Shown piece after piece: positions 14,829 through 23,612 of a stretch of 23,821 nucleotides of DNA. The stretch covers positions 1-23,821 of the forward strand of contig CAYYTE010000014.1 of NCBI GenBank assembly GCA_964474685.1. The letters are read 5' to 3'. The notes beneath the pieces are model-generated. The model saw nothing but the letters and a program-made list of their open reading frames with translations. It had not been told where the DNA came from and did not search any database. A program made the translations under genes and the position numbers. The stretch is from UBA1737 sp964474685. Lineage in GTDB: Bacteria; Bacillota_I; Bacilli_A; ML615J-28; CAG-313. Numbering within the stretch: the first letter of the stretch is position 1; each line of letters opens with the position of its first letter.

Positions 14829-16207
14829 ATAGGCTTTTAAAATTAATAAGTTTTATTGTTTTGCTTTTTTTGTCAAGTTGTGGAAATACTAAATTAGTTG
14901 CTATTGAAGTAAATCCTATAAACATACCTAGTATTAACTATTTAGGAGAATTTAAAATAGAGGATATTCCACTGGTTTTAAACTATTCAAATGGAAAAAC
15001 TAAAGAGATAAATTGTAATGTATCGATGTTGGAACAATCAGATATCAATAAGTTAGGTATTTCCGGGGAACAATCAATAACGATTCATTATGAAAATTTT
15101 TCTTGTGAGATTATGATTCCATTGTTTGATAAATCTGTAGTTCATAAGGTTACTTATACGGATTATTATGATTATACTATTGAGGTTAAGTATTTTTCTG
15201 AAGGGAGCCTTATTACGAAACCTGAGCTTCCCGAACGCCCAGGATACATATTACAAGAAGATTGGTATGTTGATTCTGATGAAATATGGTTTGATACTAG
15301 ACATCTTGAATTATGGGATTTTTCTAAACCCATTGTAGAAGATGTCGTATTAGTTGGTGGTTATGAAAAAGAAAAGTATAATTTAGTTATAAAAGATGAA
15401 ACTGGTAATATCTATTTAGATAAAGAAATTGGATATGATTGTGATATTCAAAAAAGATATTTAGTTTCAAAAATTCCTTGTAAGTCGGGCTATTTATTTC
15501 TAGGTTTTGATAAAGAAATTCCTTTAACTATGCCTATGCATGATGTTGAATTAACTGCTTTATGGCAAAAGGTTGAATATTCGCCCCTGGCAGATTTCAA
15601 ATATGAAGTCTCCAATAATGAAATTCATTTAGGTTTATATAAAGGAACAGATGAAATTGTGAATGTGCCAGAATCTTATGATGGCAAAATAGTTTCTAGA
15701 ATTAGTTATGCATTTATAAATAACAATGTTATAACTTCATTATCACTGCCACAAACATTTAGGCTTACGATTGGTGCTGATTTAATTTACAATTGTCCCA
15801 ATTTAAAAAATATTCAAGTAGATTATAGAAATCTAAATTACGATAGTCTTGATAATTGTAATATGATAATTTCTACTTATTCCAACAAAATAGTTCGAGG
15901 AACAAGTTACTCCACAATTCCAGATAGTGTTACGTCGATTGGTGAGTATGCATTTTCTTATTGTAGTGGTATTAAGGAATTTATAGTACCAAGTAATATA
16001 ACAACTATTGGAACTGGTGCGTTTAATGATTGTAATAATCTAGTTAAATTTGTCATTCCGAAAACTGTAGTTCATTTAGGTCAATGTATATTATCGATGA
16101 ATGATGTTAATAAGATCTATTGCGAAGCATCTGAAAGACCTAATACTTGGGATGAAAAATGGAATATGTGCCTTTGCCCTGTTTGTTGGAGTTATAAAAC
16201 AAAATAG
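14825..16207 (+). CDS. Lipoprotein with Big_3-like, InlB-type and BspA-type LRR domains
   Basis: Secreted lipoprotein of 460 residues. The signal peptide ends in the lipobox FLSS-C with the lipidated Cys at 19. Next come a Big_3-like Ig domain (about 28-103, YLGEFKIEDIPLVLNYSNGKTKEI), two InlB-B-like units (about 107-250, ending in ALWQK), and BspA-type leucine-rich repeats (about 255-460) with the typical IPDSVTSIGEYAFSYCSGIKEFIVPSNITTIGTGAFNDCNNL. The end, WDEKWNMCLCPVCW, matches the W...CPVYW terminus common in such repeat proteins. AAAGGATA gives the ribosome site, and the start overlaps the stop of the decayed gene before it, suggesting one transcript from the leader at 13.8 kb. Likely adhesion or surface-display role; ligand unknown. 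Confidence 0.85.
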   Translation: MNRLLKLISFIVLLFLSSCGNTKLVAIEVNPINIPSINYLGEFKIEDIPLVLNYSNGKTKEINCNVSMLEQSDINKLGISGEQSITIHYENFSCEIMIPLFDKSVVHKVTYTDYYDYTIEVKYFSEGSLITKPELPERPGYILQEDWYVDSDEIWFDTRHLELWDFSKPIVEDVVLVGGYEKEKYNLVIKDETGNIYLDKEIGYDCDIQKRYLVSKIPCKSGYLFLGFDKEIPLTMPMHDVELTALWQKVEYSPLADFKYEVSNNEIHLGLYKGTDEIVNVPESYDGKIVSRISYAFINNNVITSLSLPQTFRLTIGADLIYNCPNLKNIQVDYRNLNYDSLDNCNMIISTYSNKIVRGTSYSTIPDSVTSIGEYAFSYCSGIKEFIVPSNITTIGTGAFNDCNNLVKFVIPKTVVHLGQCILSMNDVNKIYCEASERPNTWDEKWNMCLCPVCWSYKTK

Positions 16208-16212
16208 GTAAT

Positions 16213-16250
16213 AAAGTCTAATCTTTGTGAAAATAAGGATTAGACTTTTC
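16213..16250 (+). terminator. Rho-independent terminator after the LRR lipoprotein
   Basis: AAAGTCTAATC (16213-16223) pairs with GATTAGACTTT (16238-16248), followed by a short T run. Confidence 0.75.
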
Positions 16251-16298
16251 TTATACTTTTCTACCTATAAAAGGGAAATGTTTTCATATTCATTTAAA

Positions 16299-16326
16299 TA
16301 GCATTTATTAAATAAAGTGCTATAAT
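16299..16326 (+). promoter_or_regulatory. Antiporter promoter with overlapping imperfect palindrome
   Basis: TGCTATAAT (16318-16326) is an extended -10. Just upstream and overlapping it, TAGCATTTATT (16299-16309) and AATAAAgTGCTA (16311-16322) form an inverted repeat of 11 paired bases with one extra G, a plausible operator. No separate -35 consensus is seen. Confidence 0.55.
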
Positions 16327-16352
16327 CTAATAATAGAAGAGGTATAAAGACT

Positions 16353-17609
16353 ATGGAGTATTATGACATTTTGCTTCCTTTAGCATTGATATTAATGCTA
16401 TCGAAAACATTTTGTATTATTTGTAAAAAAATAGGTGTCCCACAAGTAGTAGGGATGCTTTTAGCAGGGCTTGTATTAGGATTATTAAATTTAATTAAAG
16501 ACCCAAATGACCCATCATTCCAATTAATTAATGGTTCGGCTATGGAGGGATTAAACTTTATTGCGAAAATCGGAGTTGTATTAATTTTATTTTCTGCAGG
16601 TCTTGAAACGGATTTAAAGCAAATTAAAGCTACGGGAGTGGCTTCAATTGTTATTACAATCCTAGGGGTAATCGTTCCTTTAGGTTTAGGATTTGTTGTT
16701 GCAATCCTGTTTAGTGGTGGATTTGTTGATATTTCGAAGGAACGCCTTGTTTCTGGTTTGTTCTATGGGACAATTTTAACCGCAACATCCGTTTCTGTTA
16801 CAGTTGCATCACTTAAAGAACTTGGGAAACTCCAATCAAAGATTGGTACAAGTATTGTATCTGCGGCAATCCTAGATGATATTATCGGCGTAATTATATT
16901 ATCATTTATGATTTCTCTAGGTGAATCTTTTACGCCTGTTGCTAGTGGTTCTACAAAAAGTCCTTGGCATGTAATACTATTAACTTTTGCTTTTTTTGTG
17001 TTTATCTTTTTTGCGGGATACGTAATCAAAAAAGTATTTGATTTCTTTGAAAGAAAGAGCACACATCACAGAAGAATTCTAATCTTTGGGCTTGCCATTT
17101 GTTTCTTGTTTGCGTATTTATCTGAAAAAGTATTTGGTATTGCGGATATTACAGGTGCATATTTTGCGGGACTAATTTTATCTGAGTATGGAGAAAAGCA
17201 ATATATTGTTCGTAGGTCGGATATTATGTCTTACTTATTATTTTCACCGGTGTTTTTTGCCACAATTGGCCTAAATATTAATTTTTCAACTATGGATGCC
17301 TCCATTATTGGATTTGGGCTATGTTTTATTTTTGCAGGATTAATTGGTAAGCTCTTTGGTTGTGGAATTGGCGCTTTATTGTGTAAATATTCCGTTATGG
17401 ATTCGTTCCGGGTTGGAATCGGAATGATGTGTAGAGCTGAAGTTTGTTTAATTTGTGCACAAAAAGGTGTGGATTGTGGACTTGTAAATCCAAATATTAT
17501 GCCTTTCATTATTCTATTAATTATTATCACATCATTTGTAGTTCCAATGATTTTAAAATTAACATATAAAAAAAAACTAAAGACAAATGAAGTCACTTTA
17601 TGTAATTAA
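16353..17609 (+). CDS. CPA2-family cation/proton antiporter
   Basis: Integral membrane exchanger of the Na+/H+ exchanger (KefB/GerN/NapA-like) family, 418 residues with about 12-13 hydrophobic segments and no C-terminal RCK domain. TATSVSVTVASLKELGKL (143-160) and AAILDDIIGVIILS (171-184), with the ion-binding D175-D176 pair, are the diagnostic motifs; two acidic residues favour an electrogenic transporter. ILFSAGLETDL near 78-88 and GAYFAGLILSE near 269 also match. AGAAGAGG precedes ATG 16353. Its own promoter and a terminator before it make it a single-gene unit. It may balance Na+ or K+ with the Ktr system, but that is inference; K+ versus Na+ is not decidable here. Confidence 0.88.
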   Translation: MEYYDILLPLALILMLSKTFCIICKKIGVPQVVGMLLAGLVLGLLNLIKDPNDPSFQLINGSAMEGLNFIAKIGVVLILFSAGLETDLKQIKATGVASIVITILGVIVPLGLGFVVAILFSGGFVDISKERLVSGLFYGTILTATSVSVTVASLKELGKLQSKIGTSIVSAAILDDIIGVIILSFMISLGESFTPVASGSTKSPWHVILLTFAFFVFIFFAGYVIKKVFDFFERKSTHHRRILIFGLAICFLFAYLSEKVFGIADITGAYFAGLILSEYGEKQYIVRRSDIMSYLLFSPVFFATIGLNINFSTMDASIIGFGLCFIFAGLIGKLFGCGIGALLCKYSVMDSFRVGIGMMCRAEVCLICAQKGVDCGLVNPNIMPFIILLIIITSFVVPMILKLTYKKKLKTNEVTLCN

Positions 17610-17627
17610 TCAATGCTTATCATCTTT

Positions 17628-17663
17628 AATTATTTTTTTACTATATGTTTTTAAAAAATAATT
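17628..17663 (+). terminator. AT-only hairpin after the antiporter gene
   Basis: AATTATTTTTT (17628-17638) is fully complementary to AAAAAATAATT (17653-17663). It has no G-C pair and no T run after it, so its value as a terminator is doubtful. Confidence 0.3.
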
Positions 17664-17693
17664 ATCGTATTTTATAACTCATGATATGAATTG

Positions 17694-17702
17694 TGGTATA
17701 AT
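17694..17702 (+). promoter_or_regulatory. Extended -10 promoter of the 6S RNA
   Basis: TGGTATAAT lies 8-9 bases before the first base of the paired end of the RNA; no clear -35. Confidence 0.65.
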
Positions 17703-17709
17703 TGATATA

Positions 17710-17925
17710 TAAGAATACTTCCTGGGGGGTTCGCATTTTCACGGATATGGCGACCCGAACAATTAAATCATAGGAGATGAAAGCAGGATTGTGTTGAGTG
17801 CCTAATGATTATTCTATAGAATAATCAAAGGAGTCCTAATTTCTTGTCTTGATTCTACCACCCTTAGAGAGCATGCGGTACGCATGGGTGATAACGGCTC
17901 ATCTGGGAATTATTCAAATTATTAA
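17710..17925 (+). ncRNA. ssrS: 6S RNA
   Basis: 6S RNA imitates an open promoter and sequesters sigma-70/A RNA polymerase. The sequence has the long rod with a central bubble: the closing stem pairs GAATACTTCC (from about 17713) with GGGAATTATTC at the end, with one mismatch. The 5' side reads CTGGGGGGTTCGC...GACCCGAACAATT, close to the CTGAGATGTTCGC...CCCTGAGCCGAT pattern of known 6S RNAs. The apical hairpin TGATTATTC-TATA-GAATAATCA (17806-17827) is perfect. A small hairpin, ATGCG-GTA-CGCAT, flanked by CACCC/GGGTG, lies on the 3' side of the bubble. The 3' part GGGTGATAACGGCTCATCTGGG resembles the conserved 3' end. It has its own promoter and terminator. Ends are approximate. I found no open frame or tRNA-like structure to offer a better reading. 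Confidence 0.83.
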
Positions 17926-17928
17926 AAG

Positions 17929-17960
17929 ATAACGATTTTTTAACAAAATCGTTATTTTAT
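17929..17960 (+). terminator. 6S RNA terminator just before purB
   Basis: ATAACGATTTT (17929-17939) pairs perfectly with AAAATCGTTAT (17945-17955), followed by TTTTAT. No promoter is visible in the 23 bases between this and purB. Confidence 0.8.
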
Positions 17961-17983
17961 ATTGAAATAAGAGAGGTAAACAT

Positions 17984-19270
17984 ATGGTTGATAGGTATCA
18001 AAGACCACAATTTAAAAAAATATGGAATGATGAAACAAAGTTTCAAAAATTTCTTACTATTGAGTTGGAGTGCTTAAAAGCTCAAACAGAATTAGGTTTA
18101 ATCAGTAATGACACTCTACAAGAGATACTTCAAAATGCCAAATTTGACCTTAATAAAATAAAAGAATATGAAGATATTTGTAAACATGATGTAATTGCTT
18201 TTACTCAATCCGTGGGAGATAGTATTGGTGAGAATAAGAAGTGGTTTCATTATGGATTAACGAGTACGGATATTGTTGATAGTGCGTTATCGCTACAATT
18301 TGTAGAGGCAAATAAATATATTGAACAAGATATTGATGAATTATCTTTGGTTTTTTTAAAACAAGCAAAACTCTATAAAGATACTCCTATTATGGGACGT
18401 ACTCATGGGATGCATGCGGAAGTCACGAGTTTTGGTTTAAAATGGCTGTTGTGGTATGATGAATTAGTAAGAGCAAAAGAAAACTTTTTGGAAGCAAGAA
18501 AAGAAATTGAAATTATTAAATTAAGTGGTGCTGTTGGTAATTATGAGGATATTGATCCTAGAGTGGAACAAATAGTTGCAAGAAATTTAAACCTTCCGTT
18601 TGCAAGGATATCGACTCAAGTTGTCTCTAGAGATCGTCACGCAAGATATATAGAATCCTTAGTAGCGGTGAGTAATCTACTTGAAAAAATTGCATATGAG
18701 ATAAGAAATTTATCCCGTCAAGAAATTAAAGAAGTGGAAGAACCCTTTGGAAAACTACAAAAGGGCTCTAGCGCAATGCCCCATAAGAGAAATCCGATAA
18801 CATCGGAAAATATATGTGGATGTGGAAGAGTTATGAGGAGTTATATAGGAATATGTCTTGAAAATAATCTTTTATGGCATGAACGTGATATTAGCCATTC
18901 GAGTGCTGAAAGGATTGTATTCTGTGATGCCACTTCATTACTTGATTATATGCTTACTCGTTATACGAAACTACTGGCTAATTTAGTTGTTTATAAAGAG
19001 AAAATGATGGATGATATAAATCTTACAAAAGGAATTTGCTTCAGCAATAGTGTTTTACGTAAACTGATTCAAAAAGGTTGGGATCGTTATGAGGCATATG
19101 AAGTATTACAAAAATGTGCATTTGATTCATTAAACAAGAATTGTTCTTTTTTGGAAGTTTTGAATGGTAGTGTTGTTCGGAATACCTTATCTAAAGAAGA
19201 ATTAGAGTCTTGCTTTGATATATCTAAAGCACTTGAAAATTGCAATGTTATATATAAACGTTTTGAATAG
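17984..19270 (+). CDS. purB: Adenylosuccinate lyase
   Basis: Catalyses two fumarate-releasing steps: SAICAR to AICAR in IMP synthesis, and adenylosuccinate to AMP. A fumarase/aspartase superfamily tetramer in the cytosol. GRTHGMHAE carries the catalytic His at 141, and the flexible signature loop KGSSAMPHKRNP holds the catalytic Ser at 263; both agree with the Bacillus enzyme numbering within one residue. Length 428 is normal. GAGAGG sits about eight bases before the ATG. It is nine bases upstream of purA, so the two form a pair completing AMP synthesis. There is no promoter between the 6S RNA terminator and this gene, so transcription probably comes from readthrough of the 6S unit or an unrecognised promoter within it. 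Confidence 0.96.
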   Translation: MVDRYQRPQFKKIWNDETKFQKFLTIELECLKAQTELGLISNDTLQEILQNAKFDLNKIKEYEDICKHDVIAFTQSVGDSIGENKKWFHYGLTSTDIVDSALSLQFVEANKYIEQDIDELSLVFLKQAKLYKDTPIMGRTHGMHAEVTSFGLKWLLWYDELVRAKENFLEARKEIEIIKLSGAVGNYEDIDPRVEQIVARNLNLPFARISTQVVSRDRHARYIESLVAVSNLLEKIAYEIRNLSRQEIKEVEEPFGKLQKGSSAMPHKRNPITSENICGCGRVMRSYIGICLENNLLWHERDISHSSAERIVFCDATSLLDYMLTRYTKLLANLVVYKEKMMDDINLTKGICFSNSVLRKLIQKGWDRYEAYEVLQKCAFDSLNKNCSFLEVLNGSVVRNTLSKEELESCFDISKALENCNVIYKRFE

Positions 19271-19279
19271 GAGAAGAAT

Positions 19280-20566
19280 ATGAAGAATTATAATACTTGT
19301 ATCGTTATTGGGAGCCAATGGGGTGATGAAGGAAAAGGAAAAATCACTAATTATTTAGGTGAAAAATCGGATATGGTGGTACGATTTCAAGGTGGTAATA
19401 ATGCCGGGCACACCATTGTATTTGATAATAAAAAGTTTGGGTTGAAACTACTTCCATCGGGAATATTTAATTCTCATATCAAAAACGTTTTAGGAAATGG
19501 GATGGTTATTAATCCAGAAGCATTTCTTAATGAGTTACAAACAATTCATGATGCTGGTTTTCATGACTATCAGGTTTTTATAAGTAATCGTGCTCAAGTA
19601 TTATTCGATTATCATATGGAATTAGATGGTCTTCGTGAACAGGCTTTAGGAGACAATAAAATAGGAACAACAAAAAAAGGGATTGGACCTTGCTATGTTG
19701 ATAAAGTTAGTCGCTGTGGAATCCGGATGGGAGATTTCATTTCGAGTGATTTCGAACAAGTGTTTCGTGAGCATTTAATTGAAAAGAATAAAGAATTAAC
19801 TTCTCTTGGTGGAAATCCAATCGATATTGAATCAAGTGTTTTAAAATACATTCAATTATCCAATAAAATCAAACCTTTTGTTTGTGATACAATTGGATTA
19901 ATTAATGAGGCTATTGATGAAGGTATGAAAGTTTTATTTGAAGGGGCACAAGGGTCTTTATTAGATGTCGATTTTGGCAGTTACCCTTATGTTACTTCTT
20001 CCTCTACTTCTGCTGGTGGAGCAACAATTGGAAGTGGGGTAGGACCAACAAAGATTCACAATATTGTAGGAATTGTTAAAGCCTATACTACACGCGTTGG
20101 AGAAGGGCCTTTCCCTACAGAATTATTTGATTCTACGGGTAATTCAATTCGCGAAAAAGCACATGAATATGGAGTTAATACCCACCGCCCTAGAAGAATT
20201 GGCTGGCTTGATTTAGTTTTACTTAAATACTCTATGCAAATTAATGGAATCACAGGAATTTCTTTGATGTTACTAGATATCTTATCTGGATTTGATGAGA
20301 TTAAAATTTGTACAAGTTATACATTAGAGGGGACAGAATATAATACTATTCCTTCAACACTGGCCGAGTTTGCGAAATGTAGTCCAAATTATATCACTGT
20401 TCCTGGTTGGAAGGAAGATATATCTAGTTGTACAGAGTATGAGGAATTACCACTCAATGCTAAGAAATATATAGATACTATTGAAAGATTTTTAAATGTT
20501 CCTATTTGTTATGTATCTGTTGGTGCAGATAGAAACCAAACGATTATTCGTAAAGATATATTCTAA
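19280..20566 (+). CDS. purA: Adenylosuccinate synthetase
   Basis: Joins IMP and aspartate using GTP to make adenylosuccinate, the substrate of purB next door. The GTP-binding P-loop GSQWGDEGKGK (11-21) contains the catalytic Asp at 16, and NNAGHT (40-45) the catalytic His at 44. GTTKKGIGPCYVDK, the EGAQGSLLDVDFGSYPYVTSS block, TTRVGEGPFPTE and RRIGWLDLVLLKYS are all present, so it is a complete enzyme of normal length (428). AGGAG overlaps the end of purB and precedes ATG 19280 by a normal distance. No PurR box or purine riboswitch was noticed for this pair. Confidence 0.97.
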   Translation: MKNYNTCIVIGSQWGDEGKGKITNYLGEKSDMVVRFQGGNNAGHTIVFDNKKFGLKLLPSGIFNSHIKNVLGNGMVINPEAFLNELQTIHDAGFHDYQVFISNRAQVLFDYHMELDGLREQALGDNKIGTTKKGIGPCYVDKVSRCGIRMGDFISSDFEQVFREHLIEKNKELTSLGGNPIDIESSVLKYIQLSNKIKPFVCDTIGLINEAIDEGMKVLFEGAQGSLLDVDFGSYPYVTSSSTSAGGATIGSGVGPTKIHNIVGIVKAYTTRVGEGPFPTELFDSTGNSIREKAHEYGVNTHRPRRIGWLDLVLLKYSMQINGITGISLMLLDILSGFDEIKICTSYTLEGTEYNTIPSTLAEFAKCSPNYITVPGWKEDISSCTEYEELPLNAKKYIDTIERFLNVPICYVSVGADRNQTIIRKDIF

Positions 20567-20596
20567 AAGAAGGTTTATCCTTCTTTTTCTTTTTGG
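20565..20596 (+). terminator. Terminator of the purBA transcript
   Basis: AAAAGAAGG (20565-20573, overlapping the TAA stop) pairs with CCTTCTTTT (20579-20587) around TTTAT, followed by a long T-rich tract. Confidence 0.85.
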
Positions 20597-20630
20597 ATTA
20601 AGCATATTTACTCTTTTTTTAAATTAGTAA

Positions 20631-20639
20631 TGGTATAAT
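20631..20639 (+). promoter_or_regulatory. Extended -10 promoter of the hydrolase-pepF operon
   Basis: TGGTATAAT; the -35 region is T-rich without a consensus. The gene starts 32 bases downstream after a very strong GAGGAGGTG site. Confidence 0.6.
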
Positions 20640-20671
20640 AATTTTATGAGTTTTGTTGAGGAGGTGAAAAA

Positions 20672-21784
20672 ATGGCAAATTCAAATTTAATTGATTATCT
20701 TATATGGCGAGGGGATTTGACATTTGATAATTCACCTTTAAATGAGATTGATAATCTCGTATTTTCAATTTTAACCTATGTTGATTTTACAGGAATTGTT
20801 GAAGAGTATCCGAGTCAAAAAACAATTTCACTTGGTAAAGCAATGCAAGAATTTGAAAATCAATATTCATTAAAGAAATTAAAGCTTGGAGTAATTGTTC
20901 CTCATGATTATTTAACATTTATCTCGAAAGCATGTAAAGTGAACAGATATAAAGACCTTCAACTTGGCTGTTACATAAATGATATTGATTTAAAACTAGA
21001 AAAACAGTTTTCCGCAATCACTATTTTCCCAAATAAAGATACCGCATTCTTTGCGTTTCGAGGGACGGATGATACGCTCGTAGGTTGGAAAGAAAATCTC
21101 AATATGGTTTTTCAATTTCCAACAGCTGCGGAAAATGAAGCAAAAGAATATGTAGATAAAGTAACATCTTTGTTTAAAGTAAAACGTGTTTACGTAGGAG
21201 GCCATTCCAAAGGTGGAAATCTAGCATTATATTCGGGAATTTATGCCAGTGAATATGTTTTAAAAAGACTTGTTGCAGTCTACAATAGTGATGGCCCTGG
21301 GCTTGATCGTAATCTTGTTGATAAAGAGAGACTTGAAAGAGTTGAACCACTTATTCTTTCAATTGCTCCGGAAGGGTCAGTGGTAGGAATGCTATTTGAT
21401 CATTTTGGAACTTATAAGATTGTAAAGAGTAGTTACAGAGGTCTCTATCAACATGATGGGATGTCATGGCAAATTGAAGGCGATCATTTTATAGAAACTA
21501 AGACTCGTTCAAAAGAAAGTATTACGATTGAAAAGCAGATTAATGCTTTAATTCACTCATTAAATTCTGAAGAAAAATTAAATGCAGTTGAAGGCTTATA
21601 TAAAGTATTACAAGCGAATAATGCAAAAACACTCACGGATTTGTTTCATAATAAAGATAAATATAAACTCGTTCAAGCCTATATGAAACTGGATAATGAA
21701 TCAAAGAAGATTGTAGGAAAAGTTTTGATGATATTTATTATGAACAAAGCAATAGTTATGAAACCAGCCGAAGAAAAGAGGTAA
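20672..21784 (+). CDS. Mbeg1-like alpha/beta hydrolase (DUF2974 family)
   Basis: Cytosolic alpha/beta-hydrolase-fold protein of 370 residues with no signal peptide. The N-terminal LIDYLIWRGDLTFDNSPLNEIDNLVFSILTYVDF is the hallmark of the DUF2974/Mbeg1-like family. The nucleophile elbow GGHSKGGN gives Ser 179; likely partners are D207 (NSDGPGLD) and H261 (YQHDGMSW), so the triad seems complete. FAFRGTDDTLVGWKEN (about 128-143) matches the oxyanion region of lipase-like proteins. Lipase or esterase activity is inferred from the fold; the substrate is unknown. The stop lies five bases before pepF, whose ribosome site overlaps its last codons, so the two are cotranscribed. Confidence 0.85.
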   Translation: MANSNLIDYLIWRGDLTFDNSPLNEIDNLVFSILTYVDFTGIVEEYPSQKTISLGKAMQEFENQYSLKKLKLGVIVPHDYLTFISKACKVNRYKDLQLGCYINDIDLKLEKQFSAITIFPNKDTAFFAFRGTDDTLVGWKENLNMVFQFPTAAENEAKEYVDKVTSLFKVKRVYVGGHSKGGNLALYSGIYASEYVLKRLVAVYNSDGPGLDRNLVDKERLERVEPLILSIAPEGSVVGMLFDHFGTYKIVKSSYRGLYQHDGMSWQIEGDHFIETKTRSKESITIEKQINALIHSLNSEEKLNAVEGLYKVLQANNAKTLTDLFHNKDKYKLVQAYMKLDNESKKIVGKVLMIFIMNKAIVMKPAEEKR

Positions 21785-21789
21785 AGAAT

Positions 21790-23565
21790 ATGGAATGGAA
21801 TTTAACTTATTTATTTAAAACGAATGAGGACTTTGAATCCTCTTTAAGGGAATGTAGCGAAATTTTAAAGAAACTTGAAAGTTATGAAGGATTATTAAAA
21901 GAAGAGACCAAACTTGTTGAGTTTTTATTACTTGAAAAAGAGTTTGAAGAAAAATTATCAAAGACTTATCAATACGCTTCTTTAAAAAGCGATCTAGACA
22001 AAAAGAATGTTGAAGATGCGGCACGATTATCCAATGTAGAAGGATTACTCTATCTTAGTTCCAGTGCTACTTCTTTTTCAAATCCAGAAATGTTAGCTCT
22101 TGGAAAAGAGTATCTCATTCAAGTAATTAATAAGCACCCTGAAATTGAAGAGTTCCGATTTGGCATTGAAAAACTATTTCATCAACAAGAACATGTATTA
22201 GATGGTAAGAGTGAAAAGTTGCTTTCTTTTTATGCCCCGGTAGAAGAAGAAGGCTCAAATCTTTATAGTCAACTTGCGGTTGCTGATAATATAGATTCTG
22301 AGGTTGTATTATCAAATGGTAATAAGGTTCTTGTTACTATGGGAAATTACACATCTTTAATCGGTGATGCGGATAACGAAGAAGATAGAAGGATTATATT
22401 TGAGGCTATATTTAATAAATATGCTTTAAACAAAAACACTTATGGAGAGATCTATAAACTTGTTTTGAATACGAATAAAGCAAACGCTCAAGCACGAAAC
22501 TTCCCAACAATTCTTGAAAGTTTTTTGTTTGGCAATAATATTCCAACGAGTGTATTCTTAAATTTAATTGATGTTGCATCACATAAGAATGCTTCTTTAA
22601 AGAAGTATATACAGTTACGTGCAAAAGCTTTAGGAATTAAAGAATACCATACGTATGATCGGCATATTGAACTAGCAAATTCAAATAAGAAATATACTTA
22701 TGAAGAAGCAAAAACATTATTCTTTGCTTCTATAAAAGACTTACCAGCTGATTTTAAATCAAAAGCAAAAGAAGTATTAGAACCTGGTTTTGTAGATGTC
22801 TTTGAACACCCAGGAAAAAGAAGTGGAGCATATTCATCTGGAATGCCTAATTTACACCCATTCATTCTTTTAAACTTTGATTCATCCTTGGATGCTGTAT
22901 TTACACTTGCTCATGAATCTGGACATTCTATTCATTCTTTGTATGCTAAAGAAGCACAACCATCAACACTTCAAAATTATACAATATTTGTTGCTGAAAT
23001 TGCATCTACATTTAATGAACATAATCTACTAGATTATTTCTTATCAAGTAGTGATACAACCCTTGATGAAAAAATTATGGTTGTTCAAAAGGCAATTGAT
23101 GAAATCGTAGCTACTTTCTATCGTCAAACTTTATTTGCTGAATATGAGTATAAAGCACATAAACTTGTAGAAGAAAACAAACCGGTGAACTACCAAGCAT
23201 TATCGGATATTATGATTGACTTATATAAAGAATACTATGGGCTTGATATTACTAAAGAAAAAGTTAAAGAATTTGTATGGGCTTATATTCCTCACTTATT
23301 CTATACTCCTTTCTATGTATATCAATATGCTACAAGTTTTGCAGCAAGTTTTAAGTTATATGATAATTATAAAAAAGAAGGTAATGTTGCCTTTGACCGT
23401 TATGTGAATTTATTAAAGAGCGGTGGATCGAAATATCCAATGGAACAAGTAAAGGAAGCGGGAGTGGACTTTACTAAGACGGATGCATTTATGGCTGTTG
23501 TTGATAGAATGGATTATTTAGTAGAAGAATTAGAGAAACTTTTAAAACAAAAACACAATTGGTAG
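21790..23565 (+). CDS. pepF: Oligoendopeptidase F (M3 family)
   Basis: Cytosolic zinc peptidase that cuts short peptides (about 7-17 residues), used in peptide nutrition and turnover. The zinc motif HESGH (H375, E376, H379) lies in TLAHESGHSIHSLYA, with the third ligand E403 in VAEIASTFNEH. The GAYSSGMPNLHPFILLNF segment before it and the PHLFYTPFYVYQYATSFAAS segment near the C-terminus are typical of PepF. At 591 residues it is complete. The start is set by AAAAGAGG ending just before, overlapping the preceding gene's stop. It ends in a strong terminator. Pairing with the Mbeg1-like hydrolase has no obvious metabolic logic. Confidence 0.95.
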   Translation: MEWNLTYLFKTNEDFESSLRECSEILKKLESYEGLLKEETKLVEFLLLEKEFEEKLSKTYQYASLKSDLDKKNVEDAARLSNVEGLLYLSSSATSFSNPEMLALGKEYLIQVINKHPEIEEFRFGIEKLFHQQEHVLDGKSEKLLSFYAPVEEEGSNLYSQLAVADNIDSEVVLSNGNKVLVTMGNYTSLIGDADNEEDRRIIFEAIFNKYALNKNTYGEIYKLVLNTNKANAQARNFPTILESFLFGNNIPTSVFLNLIDVASHKNASLKKYIQLRAKALGIKEYHTYDRHIELANSNKKYTYEEAKTLFFASIKDLPADFKSKAKEVLEPGFVDVFEHPGKRSGAYSSGMPNLHPFILLNFDSSLDAVFTLAHESGHSIHSLYAKEAQPSTLQNYTIFVAEIASTFNEHNLLDYFLSSSDTTLDEKIMVVQKAIDEIVATFYRQTLFAEYEYKAHKLVEENKPVNYQALSDIMIDLYKEYYGLDITKEKVKEFVWAYIPHLFYTPFYVYQYATSFAASFKLYDNYKKEGNVAFDRYVNLLKSGGSKYPMEQVKEAGVDFTKTDAFMAVVDRMDYLVEELEKLLKQKHNW

Positions 23566-23576
23566 ACCTAGTTGAT

Positions 23577-23612
23577 AGCACCCAAAGTTTGGGTGCTTTT
23601 CTTATTTTTTTT
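23577..23612 (+). terminator. Terminator after pepF
   Basis: AGCACCCAAA (23577-23586) pairs perfectly with TTTGGGTGCT (23588-23597), in practice with a loop of a few bases, followed by TTTCTTATTTTTTTT. Confidence 0.9.

Noticed and set aside
17710..17983. T-box, purine riboswitch or PurR control element before purB
   Set aside because: No T-box sequence or specifier stem and no purine aptamer core; the rod with central bubble, own promoter and terminator fit 6S RNA better.
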